From assembly GCF_003173575.1 (NCBI RefSeq), contig NZ_QGNY01000004.1:1-64000 (forward strand): 64,000 nucleotides of DNA, given 5' to 3'. Origin of the DNA: Pedobacter paludis. GTDB lineage: Bacteria > Bacteroidota > Bacteroidia > Sphingobacteriales > Sphingobacteriaceae. Below are positions 7,995 through 16,637 of this stretch, piece by piece. How positions within the stretch are numbered: the stretch's first letter is position 1; every line of letters starts with the position of its first letter. The translations under genes and the position numbers were made by a program. The notes beneath the pieces are model-generated. The model was not told where the DNA came from and searched no databases. It worked only from the letters and a program-made list of their open reading frames with translations.

Positions 7995-8648
7995 ATGGTT
8001 ATAGCGCAGCTCGAAGAACAAATTGAGAACGGTAATGCAGAGGCAGTTAAAGAAATTTTAATTGGCAATCTTAAATTGGCAAATACAGACACCTCGCATG
8101 GGATTTCGCCATTATTGCTTGCCTGCTATTATAAAAAGCAGGACATTGCTAATTTAATCGCAGAATTTGTTGATGATTTAACTTTATTTGAAGCCTGTGC
8201 CGTTGGCAAATTTGATGCGGCCACTTTATTGGTCTTTCAAAATCCCGATCGCATTAACGATTTTTCGGATGATGGTTTTACGCCGCTCGGATTGGCCTGT
8301 TATTTTGGTCATGAAGATTTGGCAAGATTTTTAGTTTTAAAGGGTGCCGATGTTAATTTAGCTTCAAAGAATGGGTTTAATGTATTTCCAATCCACTCCG
8401 CAGTTGCAGCAAATAATTTTAACATTACAAAAATGCTTCTAGATAATGGTGCCTATCCAAACGTTTGCCAAAAAGCAGGTCTGGCACCTTTACATACGGC
8501 AGCACAATTGGGTGATATCGAATTGATCATTCTTCTGCTCGAACATGGTGCAGAAGTTTCTTTAAGAATGGAGGGCGGAAAACTTCCGGCAGATTTAGCT
8601 TCTGAAAAAGGATTTCACGAAATTGCAGAGATTTTAAGGGAAGATTAG
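7995..8648 (+). CDS. Ankyrin-repeat protein
   Basis: A 217-residue soluble protein built from ankyrin repeats. Typical repeat cores are DDGFTPLGLACYFGHEDLARFLVLKGADVN (about residues 93-121), NVFPIHSAVAANNFNITKMLLDNGAYPN and AGLAPLHTAAQLGDIELIILLLEHGAEV. The N-terminal repeats are more diverged (GISPLLLACYYKKQDIANLI). Such proteins bind other proteins, and the partner cannot be read from context. No signal peptide is present. The gene stands alone, divergent from ftsK, with a possible small RNA in the gap. Confidence 0.9.
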   Translation: MVIAQLEEQIENGNAEAVKEILIGNLKLANTDTSHGISPLLLACYYKKQDIANLIAEFVDDLTLFEACAVGKFDAATLLVFQNPDRINDFSDDGFTPLGLACYFGHEDLARFLVLKGADVNLASKNGFNVFPIHSAVAANNFNITKMLLDNGAYPNVCQKAGLAPLHTAAQLGDIELIILLLEHGAEVSLRMEGGKLPADLASEKGFHEIAEILRED

Positions 8649-8764
8649 CTCCCTAATGGGAAAACTAAAAACCTAACTTCGTCTATGGCTTAAGAATTAA
8701 TCACGACAAAAATAAGGTATATATGAACGAATGGAAATCAGTTCCTCCATTAGGGGCATAAGGG

Positions 8765-8983
8765 TTACTCCCAAATTCTTGATCGCATTCTTTTCATATA
8801 AGTCCTGATATCCAAAACCACGGCAGCAAGAACATAAAATAAAATTGGAAAGCCTACAGCTAAAAAAGACGAATAGATAAAAAACAATCTAACCTTAGCT
8901 GTACTCATGTTTAGTTTATTGGCGAGATAGGTAGAAACGCCAAAACTTCGTTGTTCAAAATAGGTTATGATTCTTTGAAACAT
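8765..8983 (-). CDS. Small PspC-domain membrane protein
   Basis: A 72-residue protein. The N-terminal half (ITYFEQRSFGVSTYLANKLNMSTAKVRLFFI) is the PspC domain pattern, in which a helix-turn-like segment with FGVSTYLANKL precedes one membrane span (about 33-60, FFIYSSFLAVGFPILFYVLAAVV). A basic C-terminal tail (RTYMKRMRSRIWE) follows. PspC proteins act in envelope-stress sensing in proteobacteria. The role of these short Bacteroidota versions is unknown. The next upstream gene on the same strand (9116-9367) is 132 bp away. Confidence 0.8.
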   Translation of the reverse strand: MFQRIITYFEQRSFGVSTYLANKLNMSTAKVRLFFIYSSFLAVGFPILFYVLAAVVLDIRTYMKRMRSRIWE

Positions 8984-9115
8984 TTTAAGCTTATTTTAAA
9001 TCTTAATTGCAATAAAAATTATAGAAAGCAAAAATAGTTATTAAATTACAAGGACTAATTTAGCAAAATTAATCTGTTAAAAGTAACAGAAAAAATTGCC
9101 TGTTGAGGCAGGCAC

Positions 9116-9367
9116 CTATTCCAAAATTAATTTCTCAAAATCCTGCTTGCCCTCATGTTTAATAAACAAAATCTGCTGATCGTCTAAGTCTGAGTATTTC
9201 TTCTTTATTTCATTTTTAAACGCATCAATATCTACATCCGCCTTTAAAATCACGGTCAGGGCGTCTGAATTACCTCTAACTTCGACAATTTGATCGGGAT
9301 AAAGTTCTTTTAGTTCGTGTGGAAATTCCATATTAACAAAACTCATTATAAGATAGAATGTTTGCAA
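9116..9367 (-). CDS. Small hypothetical protein
   Basis: An 83-residue soluble protein. Starts at M8 (9346) or M13 (9331) are as plausible as the first ATG, because the first residues (MQTFYLIMSFVN) are untypical. The core FPHELKELYPDQIVEVRGNSDALTVILKADVDIDAFKNEIKKKY is a mixed strand-helix fold rich in charge. I do not recognise it. It follows the DUF2851 gene on the same strand with a 14-bp gap, which points to co-transcription. Confidence 0.55.
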   Translation of the reverse strand: MQTFYLIMSFVNMEFPHELKELYPDQIVEVRGNSDALTVILKADVDIDAFKNEIKKKYSDLDDQQILFIKHEGKQDFEKLILE

Positions 9368-9381
9368 AAATTTAAAACCTT

Positions 9382-10665
9382 TTAACTTTGTTTCAAAATT
9401 TTAATGCCTATGCCACAAGATAAACATTTTTTCTTGTCGCAGTACTGTTTCTTAAGTTGTAAAATTCCCTGCGATGCAAATGCATTATCCATCTTCACTC
9501 CCGCTTCTTCAAATTTATTTGTTATCGCATTTTGTTCAGGAGGAAGACTTTCCAGCAATTTAATTGCCCTATTGATGTAATACTGGGTGGCGGTGTGCTT
9601 TCCATAAGCAAACAAAAACAAGGCAACGGTATTCAGCAAAATGTTATCAACAGATGTTTTACCAATTTGGATAGTTACGGCTGATGCTTCTTTTTTGAAA
9701 TGATAATGAGTTTTCCAATAACCGTTGATGGGTAAATTTTCGAATAATTTTCTCAGAGAATCAACCTCTTTGATTTCCATAATTTTAGAGAAAAGATGAT
9801 TTGAATTCACAATCAATCCCGCAAATTGTGCTAAACGAACGGTTGGAAAATTTTGCGGCCGCATGCGCATAAACTTCCACATAGAAACCTCTATGGGCTT
9901 AATTTTATATTTCTTTTGGAGAAACTCAAATTCCTGTTTCAGTTTTTGAGGATATTCATCATTAAATTGATCATTTAAAAAGCCCGAGGAACCAAAAACC
10001 AGGGCTTCAATTTGCAATGCATTATCCTTATGCTTGGAGTATATATTTTGAGGAACTGCTTTTGCAAAAAGCTCAAAAGGCAGGGCATTAACCTTAAAGC
10101 CAAAATTTTTGGCCATAAACCGATAAAAGGTTTCATCCCAATTCCCTTTAAGTTCGTCAAGGGTTTCAAAAACGGCAATTGTTTTCTGCTCAAATCGCTC
10201 TATTAGTGTTCTAGACAGAAAAGAATCCACAATTAATTGATCTACCGATTTAATTTGAGCAAAACAGGGAAAATCGGTCAGGGTTAGAAATAGCGTTTCA
10301 TATTTACGAGTCAGATCGCTTGAAATTCTATTTTTCAGCTCCAAAACAGGAAGAATAGAACCATCAATTCTTCTAATCTCCACATCGTGATCATAAACCA
10401 CATGAAGAATCACATTTTCATAACTCGCATCCAGTTGATGATTGTGCTTTAACCAATCGGATGATTGAATGTGAATTTCTACATTGCCTGCCCAAATGGT
10501 TTCGCCAATCTGAATTTTGGCATTATTAAAATCAGGACCTGAATTTTTGTTTAAAAAACCTTGATGAATAATTTTAATTGGCAATCCATCCGCTGTTTGC
10601 AAATTATCAAAATTAAACGACTTAAATTGCCATACGTAGTGGAGGAAATCTTCAGGAAAGTTCAT
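9382..10665 (-). CDS. DUF2851 family protein
   Basis: The start is set at ATG 10665 (MNFPEDFLHYVWQFKSF), because this is where family members begin; an ATG at 10752 would add 29 untypical residues. The 427-residue protein has the family's opening strands GLPIKIIHQGFLNKNSGPDFNNAKIQIGE and WAGNVEIHIQSSDW, which contain conserved N, D and H residues. It ends with a CDKKKCLSCGIG cluster of three Cys, probably metal-binding. The family is common in Bacteroidota and its function is unknown. Confidence 0.85.
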   Translation of the reverse strand: MNFPEDFLHYVWQFKSFNFDNLQTADGLPIKIIHQGFLNKNSGPDFNNAKIQIGETIWAGNVEIHIQSSDWLKHNHQLDASYENVILHVVYDHDVEIRRIDGSILPVLELKNRISSDLTRKYETLFLTLTDFPCFAQIKSVDQLIVDSFLSRTLIERFEQKTIAVFETLDELKGNWDETFYRFMAKNFGFKVNALPFELFAKAVPQNIYSKHKDNALQIEALVFGSSGFLNDQFNDEYPQKLKQEFEFLQKKYKIKPIEVSMWKFMRMRPQNFPTVRLAQFAGLIVNSNHLFSKIMEIKEVDSLRKLFENLPINGYWKTHYHFKKEASAVTIQIGKTSVDNILLNTVALFLFAYGKHTATQYYINRAIKLLESLPPEQNAITNKFEEAGVKMDNAFASQGILQLKKQYCDKKKCLSCGIGIKILKQS

Positions 10666-10773
10666 CCTTGAAGATAATGAAATATTCCTAAAAGTGCTAA
10701 AATATATTTTTTGCTTCTTTTGAATAATTATCGACCTGAGTTCGATTAACAAATAGTATGGTGTTAAGAATAG

Positions 10774-10804
10774 TCGTCATTGCGAGGTGGCTGTCTTAAA
10801 GCAA
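10774..10804. repeat. Half copy of the CGTCATTGCGAGG repeat
   Basis: CGTCATTGCGAGG matches the left arm of the repeats at 25766-25852 and 26000-26086, followed by a partial AAGCAAT. The right arm is missing, so this is a decayed copy in the gap between the DUF2851 and EamA genes. Confidence 0.55.
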
Positions 10805-10910
10805 TAAAAGCATATTCATTTTTAAATATAAATCTAGCTCAAGTTATTACTTACAAGGCAAACTATTAAAATATGTTTAAATAAATTAGTCCTAATTAAA
10901 TATAAGAATT

Positions 10911-11819
10911 CTAAACAACTTTCGCTTCAGCTTTCTTTTTATAATTTGTGATGAAAACGCCTGCAATAATTAAAACTGTAGCCACAACTAAATCTATATT
11001 AACTTCTTCACTTAAAATTAGCCAGCCTAAGAATATGGCTATAACGGTATTAAAGTAGGTAAGTATCGAAACTTCTGATGCGGAGACTTTTTTGAGGGCA
11101 TAATGGTAGCAGAAATAACCCAGTACCGAACCAAAGATTGCCAAATAGCAGGTTGCAAAAATGCTTTCCGTTTTCCATGAAGCAACATCGGCTTTGCCAG
11201 AGAATATTAAGGCGAGAAAAAATTGAATTATTGCCGAGAATACGAACTGATAAAATAAATTTAGGAAAATATATTGTGGTTTTCCGCTATGTTTTTTAGA
11301 GTAAATGGTTCCAATCGTCCAGCCAGAAACTGCGATAACTAAAGATAAAATTCCATTTCTATAACCTGGCTCTAACAGATCACTTATTCCATCTCTAAAG
11401 ATAAAAACGATTCCCAAGAAGCCTATAAAAACCCCAATAAAACCTTTGAAGCTTGGTTTTTGAATCCCGAGAAACACACATCCCAAAAAAACCAATAAGG
11501 GCGATGTTGCATTGATTAAAGAGGTTAGCCCACTCGGTATAGTTTTTTCTGCTACTGTGGTCATACCGTTGGCAATGACCACCATTAGGATAGACAATAG
11601 GATTTGTCTCTTTAAGCTATCCCAACCAATCCATTTTAATTCTTTCTGTTTAATTAAAATAACAAGAATAACCAAAGATGCAATGGTTTGGCGCATAGCC
11701 GTTACATACCAAGCTGGGATGCTTTCTACGGCAATTCGAATTCCCAAATAGGTTGTTCCCCAAATTAGGGCAACACCGGTTAATGCAAGAAAAAGTTTTA
11801 AATCTATTTTGGTTTTCAT
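10911..11819 (-). CDS. EamA-family drug/metabolite transporter
   Basis: From ATG 11819 the protein has about 302 residues and ten hydrophobic segments in two EamA halves. The first begins LFLALTGVALIWGTTYLGIR and the second LSLVIAVSGWTIGTIYSKK. Such inner-membrane proteins export amino acids or other small metabolites; the substrate is unknown here. The C-terminus is basic (NYKKKAEAKV). A longer frame to 11840 begins with TTG and is less likely. It is a single gene on its strand, upstream of the DUF2851 gene across a repeat. Confidence 0.9.
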   Translation of the reverse strand: MKTKIDLKLFLALTGVALIWGTTYLGIRIAVESIPAWYVTAMRQTIASLVILVILIKQKELKWIGWDSLKRQILLSILMVVIANGMTTVAEKTIPSGLTSLINATSPLLVFLGCVFLGIQKPSFKGFIGVFIGFLGIVFIFRDGISDLLEPGYRNGILSLVIAVSGWTIGTIYSKKHSGKPQYIFLNLFYQFVFSAIIQFFLALIFSGKADVASWKTESIFATCYLAIFGSVLGYFCYHYALKKVSASEVSILTYFNTVIAIFLGWLILSEEVNIDLVVATVLIIAGVFITNYKKKAEAKVV

Positions 11820-11957
11820 TGTTGGATAATTTAACCGCAAAGAACGCTAAGCTATACGCAAAGAAAATGAAGAAATATTTTCAAGGGAAATACTATTCTG
11901 TGTAGTTAGTGTTTCCGTGGCAAAAATAATAATTGATAATAATCTGCGAATCTGTGG

Positions 11958-12788
11958 CTAAACTAAATTAGCGGCAATTAAAATCTGCTCCATTTCTTTC
12001 TGTAGTTTCAGGGCTTCTTCCCTGGCCTTTTCGGCAAAGTCTTCTCCTTTGCCTGCATAAATAATTCCGCGGGAAGAATTGATCAACAATCCACATTTCG
12101 AATTCAAACCATATTTACAAACTTCTTGTAAATCGCCGCCTTGTGCACCAACACCGGGAACTAAAAGAAAATGATCTGGAGCTACCTGACGTACATCTGC
12201 AAATGCCGAACCACGGGTTGCGCCAACTACATACATCATTTGTTCATCGGTTGCCCAAGTTTGAGAAGTTTTTAAAACCTTTTCGAAGAGACGTTCTTGA
12301 CCCATTTCTTGTAATTGGAAATCGGCATGACCAGAATTTGAGGTAAGGGCCAAAAGAATTACCCATTTATTTTTGAAAGTAAGAAATGGCGTAACCGAAT
12401 CGCTACCCATATATGGTGCCACGGTTACCGAATCGAAACTCATGTCCGATGATGCTTCATTAAAAAATGTTTCAGCGTACATGGCAGAAGTGTTACCAAT
12501 ATCTCCACGTTTAGCATCTGCAATAGAAAAAATATCTTTGGGAATATATTTCCAGGTATCGATCAATGTCTCCCATCCTTTTTTGCCGTAACACTCGTAA
12601 AATGCTGTATTGGGTTTATAAGCTACACATAAATCTTTCGTCGCATCTATAACCTGTCTATTGAATTCTAAAATTGGATTTTCGTATTTTAACAGGTGCT
12701 GAGGAATTTTATCAAGAGCGGAATCTAATCCAACACATAAAAATGAACGCTTTTTTTGGATCTGCTCGAAGAGTTGTTGCTTAGTCAT
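11958..12788 (-). CDS. pyrF: Orotidine 5'-phosphate decarboxylase
   Basis: Catalyses the last step of UMP synthesis, decarboxylation of OMP. The start is ATG 12788 ([22 protein letters not shown]). The 276-residue length and the motif [10 protein letters not shown], which holds the catalytic Lys-Asp pair, assign it to the larger type-2 family. [14 protein letters not shown] is the first strand, and the phosphate-binding end is [12 protein letters not shown] followed by [11 protein letters not shown]. It is a cytoplasmic enzyme and stands alone between the EamA gene and the divergent rho. Confidence 0.95.
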   Translation of the reverse strand: MTKQQLFEQIQKKRSFLCVGLDSALDKIPQHLLKYENPILEFNRQVIDATKDLCVAYKPNTAFYECYGKKGWETLIDTWKYIPKDIFSIADAKRGDIGNTSAMYAETFFNEASSDMSFDSVTVAPYMGSDSVTPFLTFKNKWVILLALTSNSGHADFQLQEMGQERLFEKVLKTSQTWATDEQMMYVVGATRGSAFADVRQVAPDHFLLVPGVGAQGGDLQEVCKYGLNSKCGLLINSSRGIIYAGKGEDFAEKAREEALKLQKEMEQILIAANLV

Positions 12789-12809
12789 ATAAGGGCTTAT
12801 CTGCTGCAA

Positions 12810-13211
12810 ATATGAAGATTTTTAAGTTTTTAGAACGATAAAATTATCCCAACATGAATTATTTTTATAAACAATTTAAACTTTTCCTTGCAGATTACGT
12901 TTCAAATACATACAATTGCAACATAATTTCTCAATCGTTTATCTGAATATCCCAGAAAAATTTATCAAGACTTGTTTTTTGTTACCATTTTTTAAAAGCG
13001 ATTTATCGTTTTTTATTCAGCTTATAAACACTTTATGAAACCATTTTGAGTATTTCCATAAACAAACTCATACAAGTTTTATAGCCTTAGAATTTATACA
13101 CAATGAAACCGCAAGGGCTTACACGAACACAAATATTAAGCCTGTGCAGATTTATAGCAGAAACATCCGTTATAAACAAAATGAAAATTTCTTGAAACAT
13201 ATATATTTAGA
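12810..13211 (+). other. Long 5' leader region of rho
   Basis: About 400 bp of AT-rich DNA lie between the divergent pyrF and rho. I see no open frame, strong hairpin or terminator. A long rho leader would fit autoregulation by Rho itself, as known in other bacteria, but nothing in the bases proves it. CAATGAAACCGCAAGGGC near 13102 is an isolated start-like sequence without a following frame of note. Confidence 0.3.
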
Positions 13212-14921
13212 ATGTTCAGTAAAACAGAATTAAATGATAAGCTCACATCAGAATTACGTGAGCTTGCAAAAACCTATGGCATTGAAGCTGCCGATTCCCT
13301 TAGAAAAATTGATCTTGTTGAAGTGCTTTTACATCAGCAAGAAATTATAAGTGCAGCCAAATCTGGCGCAGATCCATATAGCGAACCTGAAGCAGAAACC
13401 GCAAAAGTTGCTCCAGTTCAAAAAGCAAAGGCACCAAAAGCAGAAAAAGCACCGAAAGTTACAACAGAAGCGGTTACCATAGATAAGCCGGTTAAGAAAA
13501 GAGCCCGCTTAAGTAAAGATGAACCTGTTGCTCCAGTTGAAAGAAGAAGAGATTCGGTTACCTTATTTGATGAGCCTCAACACCAACAACAGCCCGAAAG
13601 ACAGCCCGATAGAATTATTGAATCGGAAGAAGGAAGCAGCAAACCAATTTCGGCTTTAATAGAAGAAAGTGCAGAACCTGTAGCCGTTGCGCCAAAGCAA
13701 AGACAAGAACAAAAAGAAAAACCTCAACGTGAGGACAACCGCCAGCAGAAACAACCAGGTGGTGGAAATCATCATAAAAACGAAAACAGTTATTCCAACT
13801 TGGATTTCGATAATGTGATTACAAACGAGGGCGTTTTAGAAATTATGCCAGATGGTTATGGTTTCTTACGTTCGGCAGATTACAACTATTTAACCTCTCC
13901 TGATGATATTTACGTATCTCAATCGCAAATTAAACTTTTTGGCTTAAAAACTGGTGATACGGTAAAAGGCAGCATCCGCCCTCCAAAAGAAGGGGAAAAA
14001 TATTTTCCTTTGGTTCGTGTAGAAACCATTAACGGCAGAGTTCCGGCAGAAGTTCGCGACCGTGTTCCTTTTGATTATTTAACACCACTTTTCCCAACTG
14101 AAAAATTAAATTTATTTACGGATAACAACAATTATTCTACCCGTATTATGGATTTATTTACACCGATTGGTAAAGGTCAGCGTGGTTTAATTGTGGCGCA
14201 ACCAAAAACAGGTAAAACCAATTTACTTAAAGAAGTAGCCAATGCAATCGCTAAAAACCATCCAGAAGTTTATTTAATTATTCTTTTAATTGATGAACGT
14301 CCGGAAGAGGTTACTGATATGGCCCGTAGTGTAAGAGCTGAGGTTATTGCATCTACTTTTGATGAGCCGGCTGAGCGACATGTAAAAATTGCCAATATAG
14401 TTTTAGAAAAATCAAAACGTTTGGTAGAAAGTGGCCATGATGTAGTAATTCTGTTAGATTCGATTACGCGTTTGGCAAGAGCTTATAACACAACTGCGCC
14501 TGCATCAGGTAAAATATTATCAGGCGGTGTTGATGCAAATGCATTACACAAACCTAAACGTTTCTTCGGTGCGGCTCGTAACATCGAAAATGGCGGATCA
14601 TTAACCATTTTAGCGACTGCATTAACTGATACAGGTTCGAAAATGGATGAAGTGATCTTCGAAGAATTTAAAGGTACTGGTAATATGGAACTTCAGTTGG
14701 ATCGTAAATTATCCAACAAACGTATCTTCCCTGCTATCGATATTACAGCATCGAGTACTCGTCGTGATGATTTATTATTGGATAGAGATGCCCTACAACG
14801 CGTTTGGATTTTACGTAATCACCTTGCAGATATGAACAGTCAAGAAGCGATGGAATTTGTACAAGCTCAAATAAAGGGTACAAAAAGCAACGAAGAATTC
14901 TTAATTTCGATGAACAGCTAA
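13212..14921 (+). CDS. rho: Transcription termination factor Rho, with long disordered insert
   Basis: A hexameric RNA helicase that ends transcripts. Residues 1-47 form the Rho N-terminal helical domain. Residues about 50-200 are a low-complexity insert rich in Pro, Ala, Lys, Glu and Gln. The RNA-binding OSB domain starts near 206 ([15 protein letters not shown]). The ATPase has a P-loop [11 protein letters not shown], the Walker B-like [14 protein letters not shown], and the conserved secondary RNA site at [22 protein letters not shown]. At 569 residues it is much longer than the 419 of E. coli because of the insert. Rho proteins of gut Bacteroides carry a comparable disordered region that promotes phase separation, and the same may hold here. 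pssA follows 79 bp downstream. Confidence 0.96.
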   Translation: MFSKTELNDKLTSELRELAKTYGIEAADSLRKIDLVEVLLHQQEIISAAKSGADPYSEPEAETAKVAPVQKAKAPKAEKAPKVTTEAVTIDKPVKKRARLSKDEPVAPVERRRDSVTLFDEPQHQQQPERQPDRIIESEEGSSKPISALIEESAEPVAVAPKQRQEQKEKPQREDNRQQKQPGGGNHHKNENSYSNLDFDNVITNEGVLEIMPDGYGFLRSADYNYLTSPDDIYVSQSQIKLFGLKTGDTVKGSIRPPKEGEKYFPLVRVETINGRVPAEVRDRVPFDYLTPLFPTEKLNLFTDNNNYSTRIMDLFTPIGKGQRGLIVAQPKTGKTNLLKEVANAIAKNHPEVYLIILLIDERPEEVTDMARSVRAEVIASTFDEPAERHVKIANIVLEKSKRLVESGHDVVILLDSITRLARAYNTTAPASGKILSGGVDANALHKPKRFFGAARNIENGGSLTILATALTDTGSKMDEVIFEEFKGTGNMELQLDRKLSNKRIFPAIDITASSTRRDDLLLDRDALQRVWILRNHLADMNSQEAMEFVQAQIKGTKSNEEFLISMNS

Positions 14922-14932
14922 AAATAAGTAAA

Positions 14933-14983
14933 ATGGAAGATGGTAAATGGATCAGGTATTCTTTTCCGTATCCCATCTTCCAT
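14933..14983. repeat. Palindrome of ATGGAAGATGG type between rho and pssA
   Basis: The arms ATGGAAGATGG (14933-14943) and CCATCTTCCAT (14973-14983) are perfect inverted copies. They are followed by CTCCCATCTTACAT, which is shared with the dyad at 18423-18546. There is no T-tail, so it is a repeat rather than a terminator. Confidence 0.65.
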
Positions 14984-15000
14984 CTCCCATCTTACATCAT

Positions 15001-15690
15001 ATGAAAAGGCATATTCCCAATGCGATTACCTGCGCGAACCTTTTTTCCGGCTGTATAGGAATCGTTTTTGCATTTAAAGGTGATTTACAAACAGCCGCGT
15101 ATTTTGTAATTCTGTCAGGAATTTTCGATTTTTTCGATGGAATGGCGGCTAGAGCCTTAAATGTAAAATCGGCTATCGGAAAAGATTTGGATTCATTGGC
15201 TGACATGGTAAGCTTTGGTTTTTTACCGGGAGTAATCATGTTTCAGCTTTTAAAAGGGAGCGATTATCCTTCAGCGTACTTACCTTATCTGGGTTTCATT
15301 ATTACGGTTTTTTCTGCATTGCGCCTAGCTAAATTCAATAACGATGCTCGGCAAACTGAAGATTTTATTGGTTTAAACACCCCCATGAATACCTTATTCA
15401 TCTGTTCCTTGCCTTTTATTGCAAAAGATTATCCCGAAGTTATTGGATCAACCATTCTATTAATTTCCACAGTAGCCATAACCAGCTATTTGTTAATTAG
15501 CGAGATTAAAATATTTTCCTTAAAGTTTAGTAATTTAAGTTGGGCGAAAAATAAGATTAAATTTATTTTCCTGATTCTATCAGCCTTGCTTATTGGTTTT
15601 TTACAATTCGCTGCAATCCCATTTGTTTTGATATTGTATATAGCACTTTCTGTTTTACACTTTAAAAGTGTAGGCAAAGAAATTCAATAA
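15001..15690 (+). CDS. pssA: CDP-diacylglycerol-serine O-phosphatidyltransferase
   Basis: Makes phosphatidylserine, the precursor of phosphatidylethanolamine, in the inner membrane. The start is ATG 15001 (MKRHIPNAITCANLFSGC); an upstream ATG at 14947 lies within the repeat. The CDP-alcohol phosphotransferase signature is exact: DFFDGMAARALNVKSAIGKD continuing to LDSLAD, giving D-x2-DG-x2-AR-x8-G-x3-D-x3-D. Six or so hydrophobic segments cover the 229 residues. It converges with the Hpt gene, the stop codons being 6 bp apart. Confidence 0.93.
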   Translation: MKRHIPNAITCANLFSGCIGIVFAFKGDLQTAAYFVILSGIFDFFDGMAARALNVKSAIGKDLDSLADMVSFGFLPGVIMFQLLKGSDYPSAYLPYLGFIITVFSALRLAKFNNDARQTEDFIGLNTPMNTLFICSLPFIAKDYPEVIGSTILLISTVAITSYLLISEIKIFSLKFSNLSWAKNKIKFIFLILSALLIGFLQFAAIPFVLILYIALSVLHFKSVGKEIQ

Positions 15691-15696
15691 AACTCC

Positions 15697-16074
15697 TTAT
15701 TCCAAATCAGAGAGGATATTCTTTTTTGCATTTTCAAGCTGTTGGTAAATTACAACCAGCAAAACTTTAAGCCGTTCTACATTAGCCGGAATCTGTTCTA
15801 CATCAATTTGCTTCCGGGCGTGATCTTCAATAGTTTGAACAAAGTCTTTTACATCACCTCTCCCAACATAACTAAATGTCGGTTTTATTTTGTGCGCACA
15901 GTTCGCCACCTTATCCCAGTTTTCAACGGATAAAGCATCTTCTAGCTCAGCTATATAAAAAGGTGTCTGTTCAATAAACGTATCAAAAACTTCGACCATA
16001 AACTCAGGATTATGGCCTACCATTTCTGTAAGATATGATAAATCTAAGGGATGATTATCATTGTTATCTTGCAT
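15697..16074 (-). CDS. Histidine phosphotransfer (Hpt) domain protein
   Basis: A 125-residue all-helical protein. The phospho-acceptor motif CAHKIKPTFSYVG places the reactive histidine at H61, flanked by the helix VEVFDTFIEQTPFYIAELEDAL. Stand-alone Hpt proteins relay phosphate between hybrid kinases and response regulators. No kinase or regulator is next to it, so the partners are encoded elsewhere. It is downstream of folK on the same strand with a 17-bp gap. Confidence 0.9.
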   Translation of the reverse strand: MQDNNDNHPLDLSYLTEMVGHNPEFMVEVFDTFIEQTPFYIAELEDALSVENWDKVANCAHKIKPTFSYVGRGDVKDFVQTIEDHARKQIDVEQIPANVERLKVLLVVIYQQLENAKKNILSDLE

Positions 16075-16091
16075 AAAGCAAATCTAGTTAA

Positions 16092-16586
16092 TTACAATTT
16101 CTTTACCTCTAAATTATCTGTAATATTTTTAGTGATTTCCGAAATAGTGAGATTTAAAATTGGATGGATGCTTTCTGAGGCGATTTCGTTTAATGGCTCC
16201 ATCACAAATTTTCGGAACTGCATCTGCGGATGGGGAACCTGCAACCTGTCTTCAATATTAATTACTTCTTCACCAAATAAAATCAAATCGATATCAATTA
16301 GTCTTTCACCCCACTTTTCTTTGCGTACCCTGCCCAGTTTTTGTTCAATTGCTAAAGCCTTGTCCAAAACTTCGAGAGCGGTTAAGGTAGTTTTAACAGC
16401 AATTGCCTGATTTAAAAATACTGGCTGATCTGTTTTCCCCCAGGCATCGGTCTCATATAGAGAAGACTTTTTTGAAACCTTGCCTATATTTTCACGCACT
16501 AGTTCGATTGCTTTTTCCAGAATTTCTGACCTGTTTCCTAAATTACTTCCCAGTAACAAATAAGCAGTTGTAAACTCTAATGCCAT
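16092..16586 (-). CDS. folK: 2-amino-4-hydroxy-6-hydroxymethyldihydropteridine pyrophosphokinase
   Basis: Transfers pyrophosphate from ATP to hydroxymethyldihydropterin in folate synthesis. The start is ATG 16586 (MALEFTTAYLLLGSNLGNR); the longer frame to 16622 begins with TTG. Family motifs are LLLGSNLGNR, SSLYETDAWGKTDQPVFLN, and the metal/ATP-binding GERLIDIDLILFG, followed by LQVPHPQMQFRKFVMEPL. The length of about 164 residues is normal. It is divergent from sppA, and the two promoters share a 51-bp gap. Confidence 0.95.
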   Translation of the reverse strand: MALEFTTAYLLLGSNLGNRSEILEKAIELVRENIGKVSKKSSLYETDAWGKTDQPVFLNQAIAVKTTLTALEVLDKALAIEQKLGRVRKEKWGERLIDIDLILFGEEVINIEDRLQVPHPQMQFRKFVMEPLNEIASESIHPILNLTISEITKNITDNLEVKKL

Positions 16587-16637
16587 ATTAGCCTCGTGTA
16601 TTTTTATATCTTTACAACTCAAAATTAAAACATTTAA

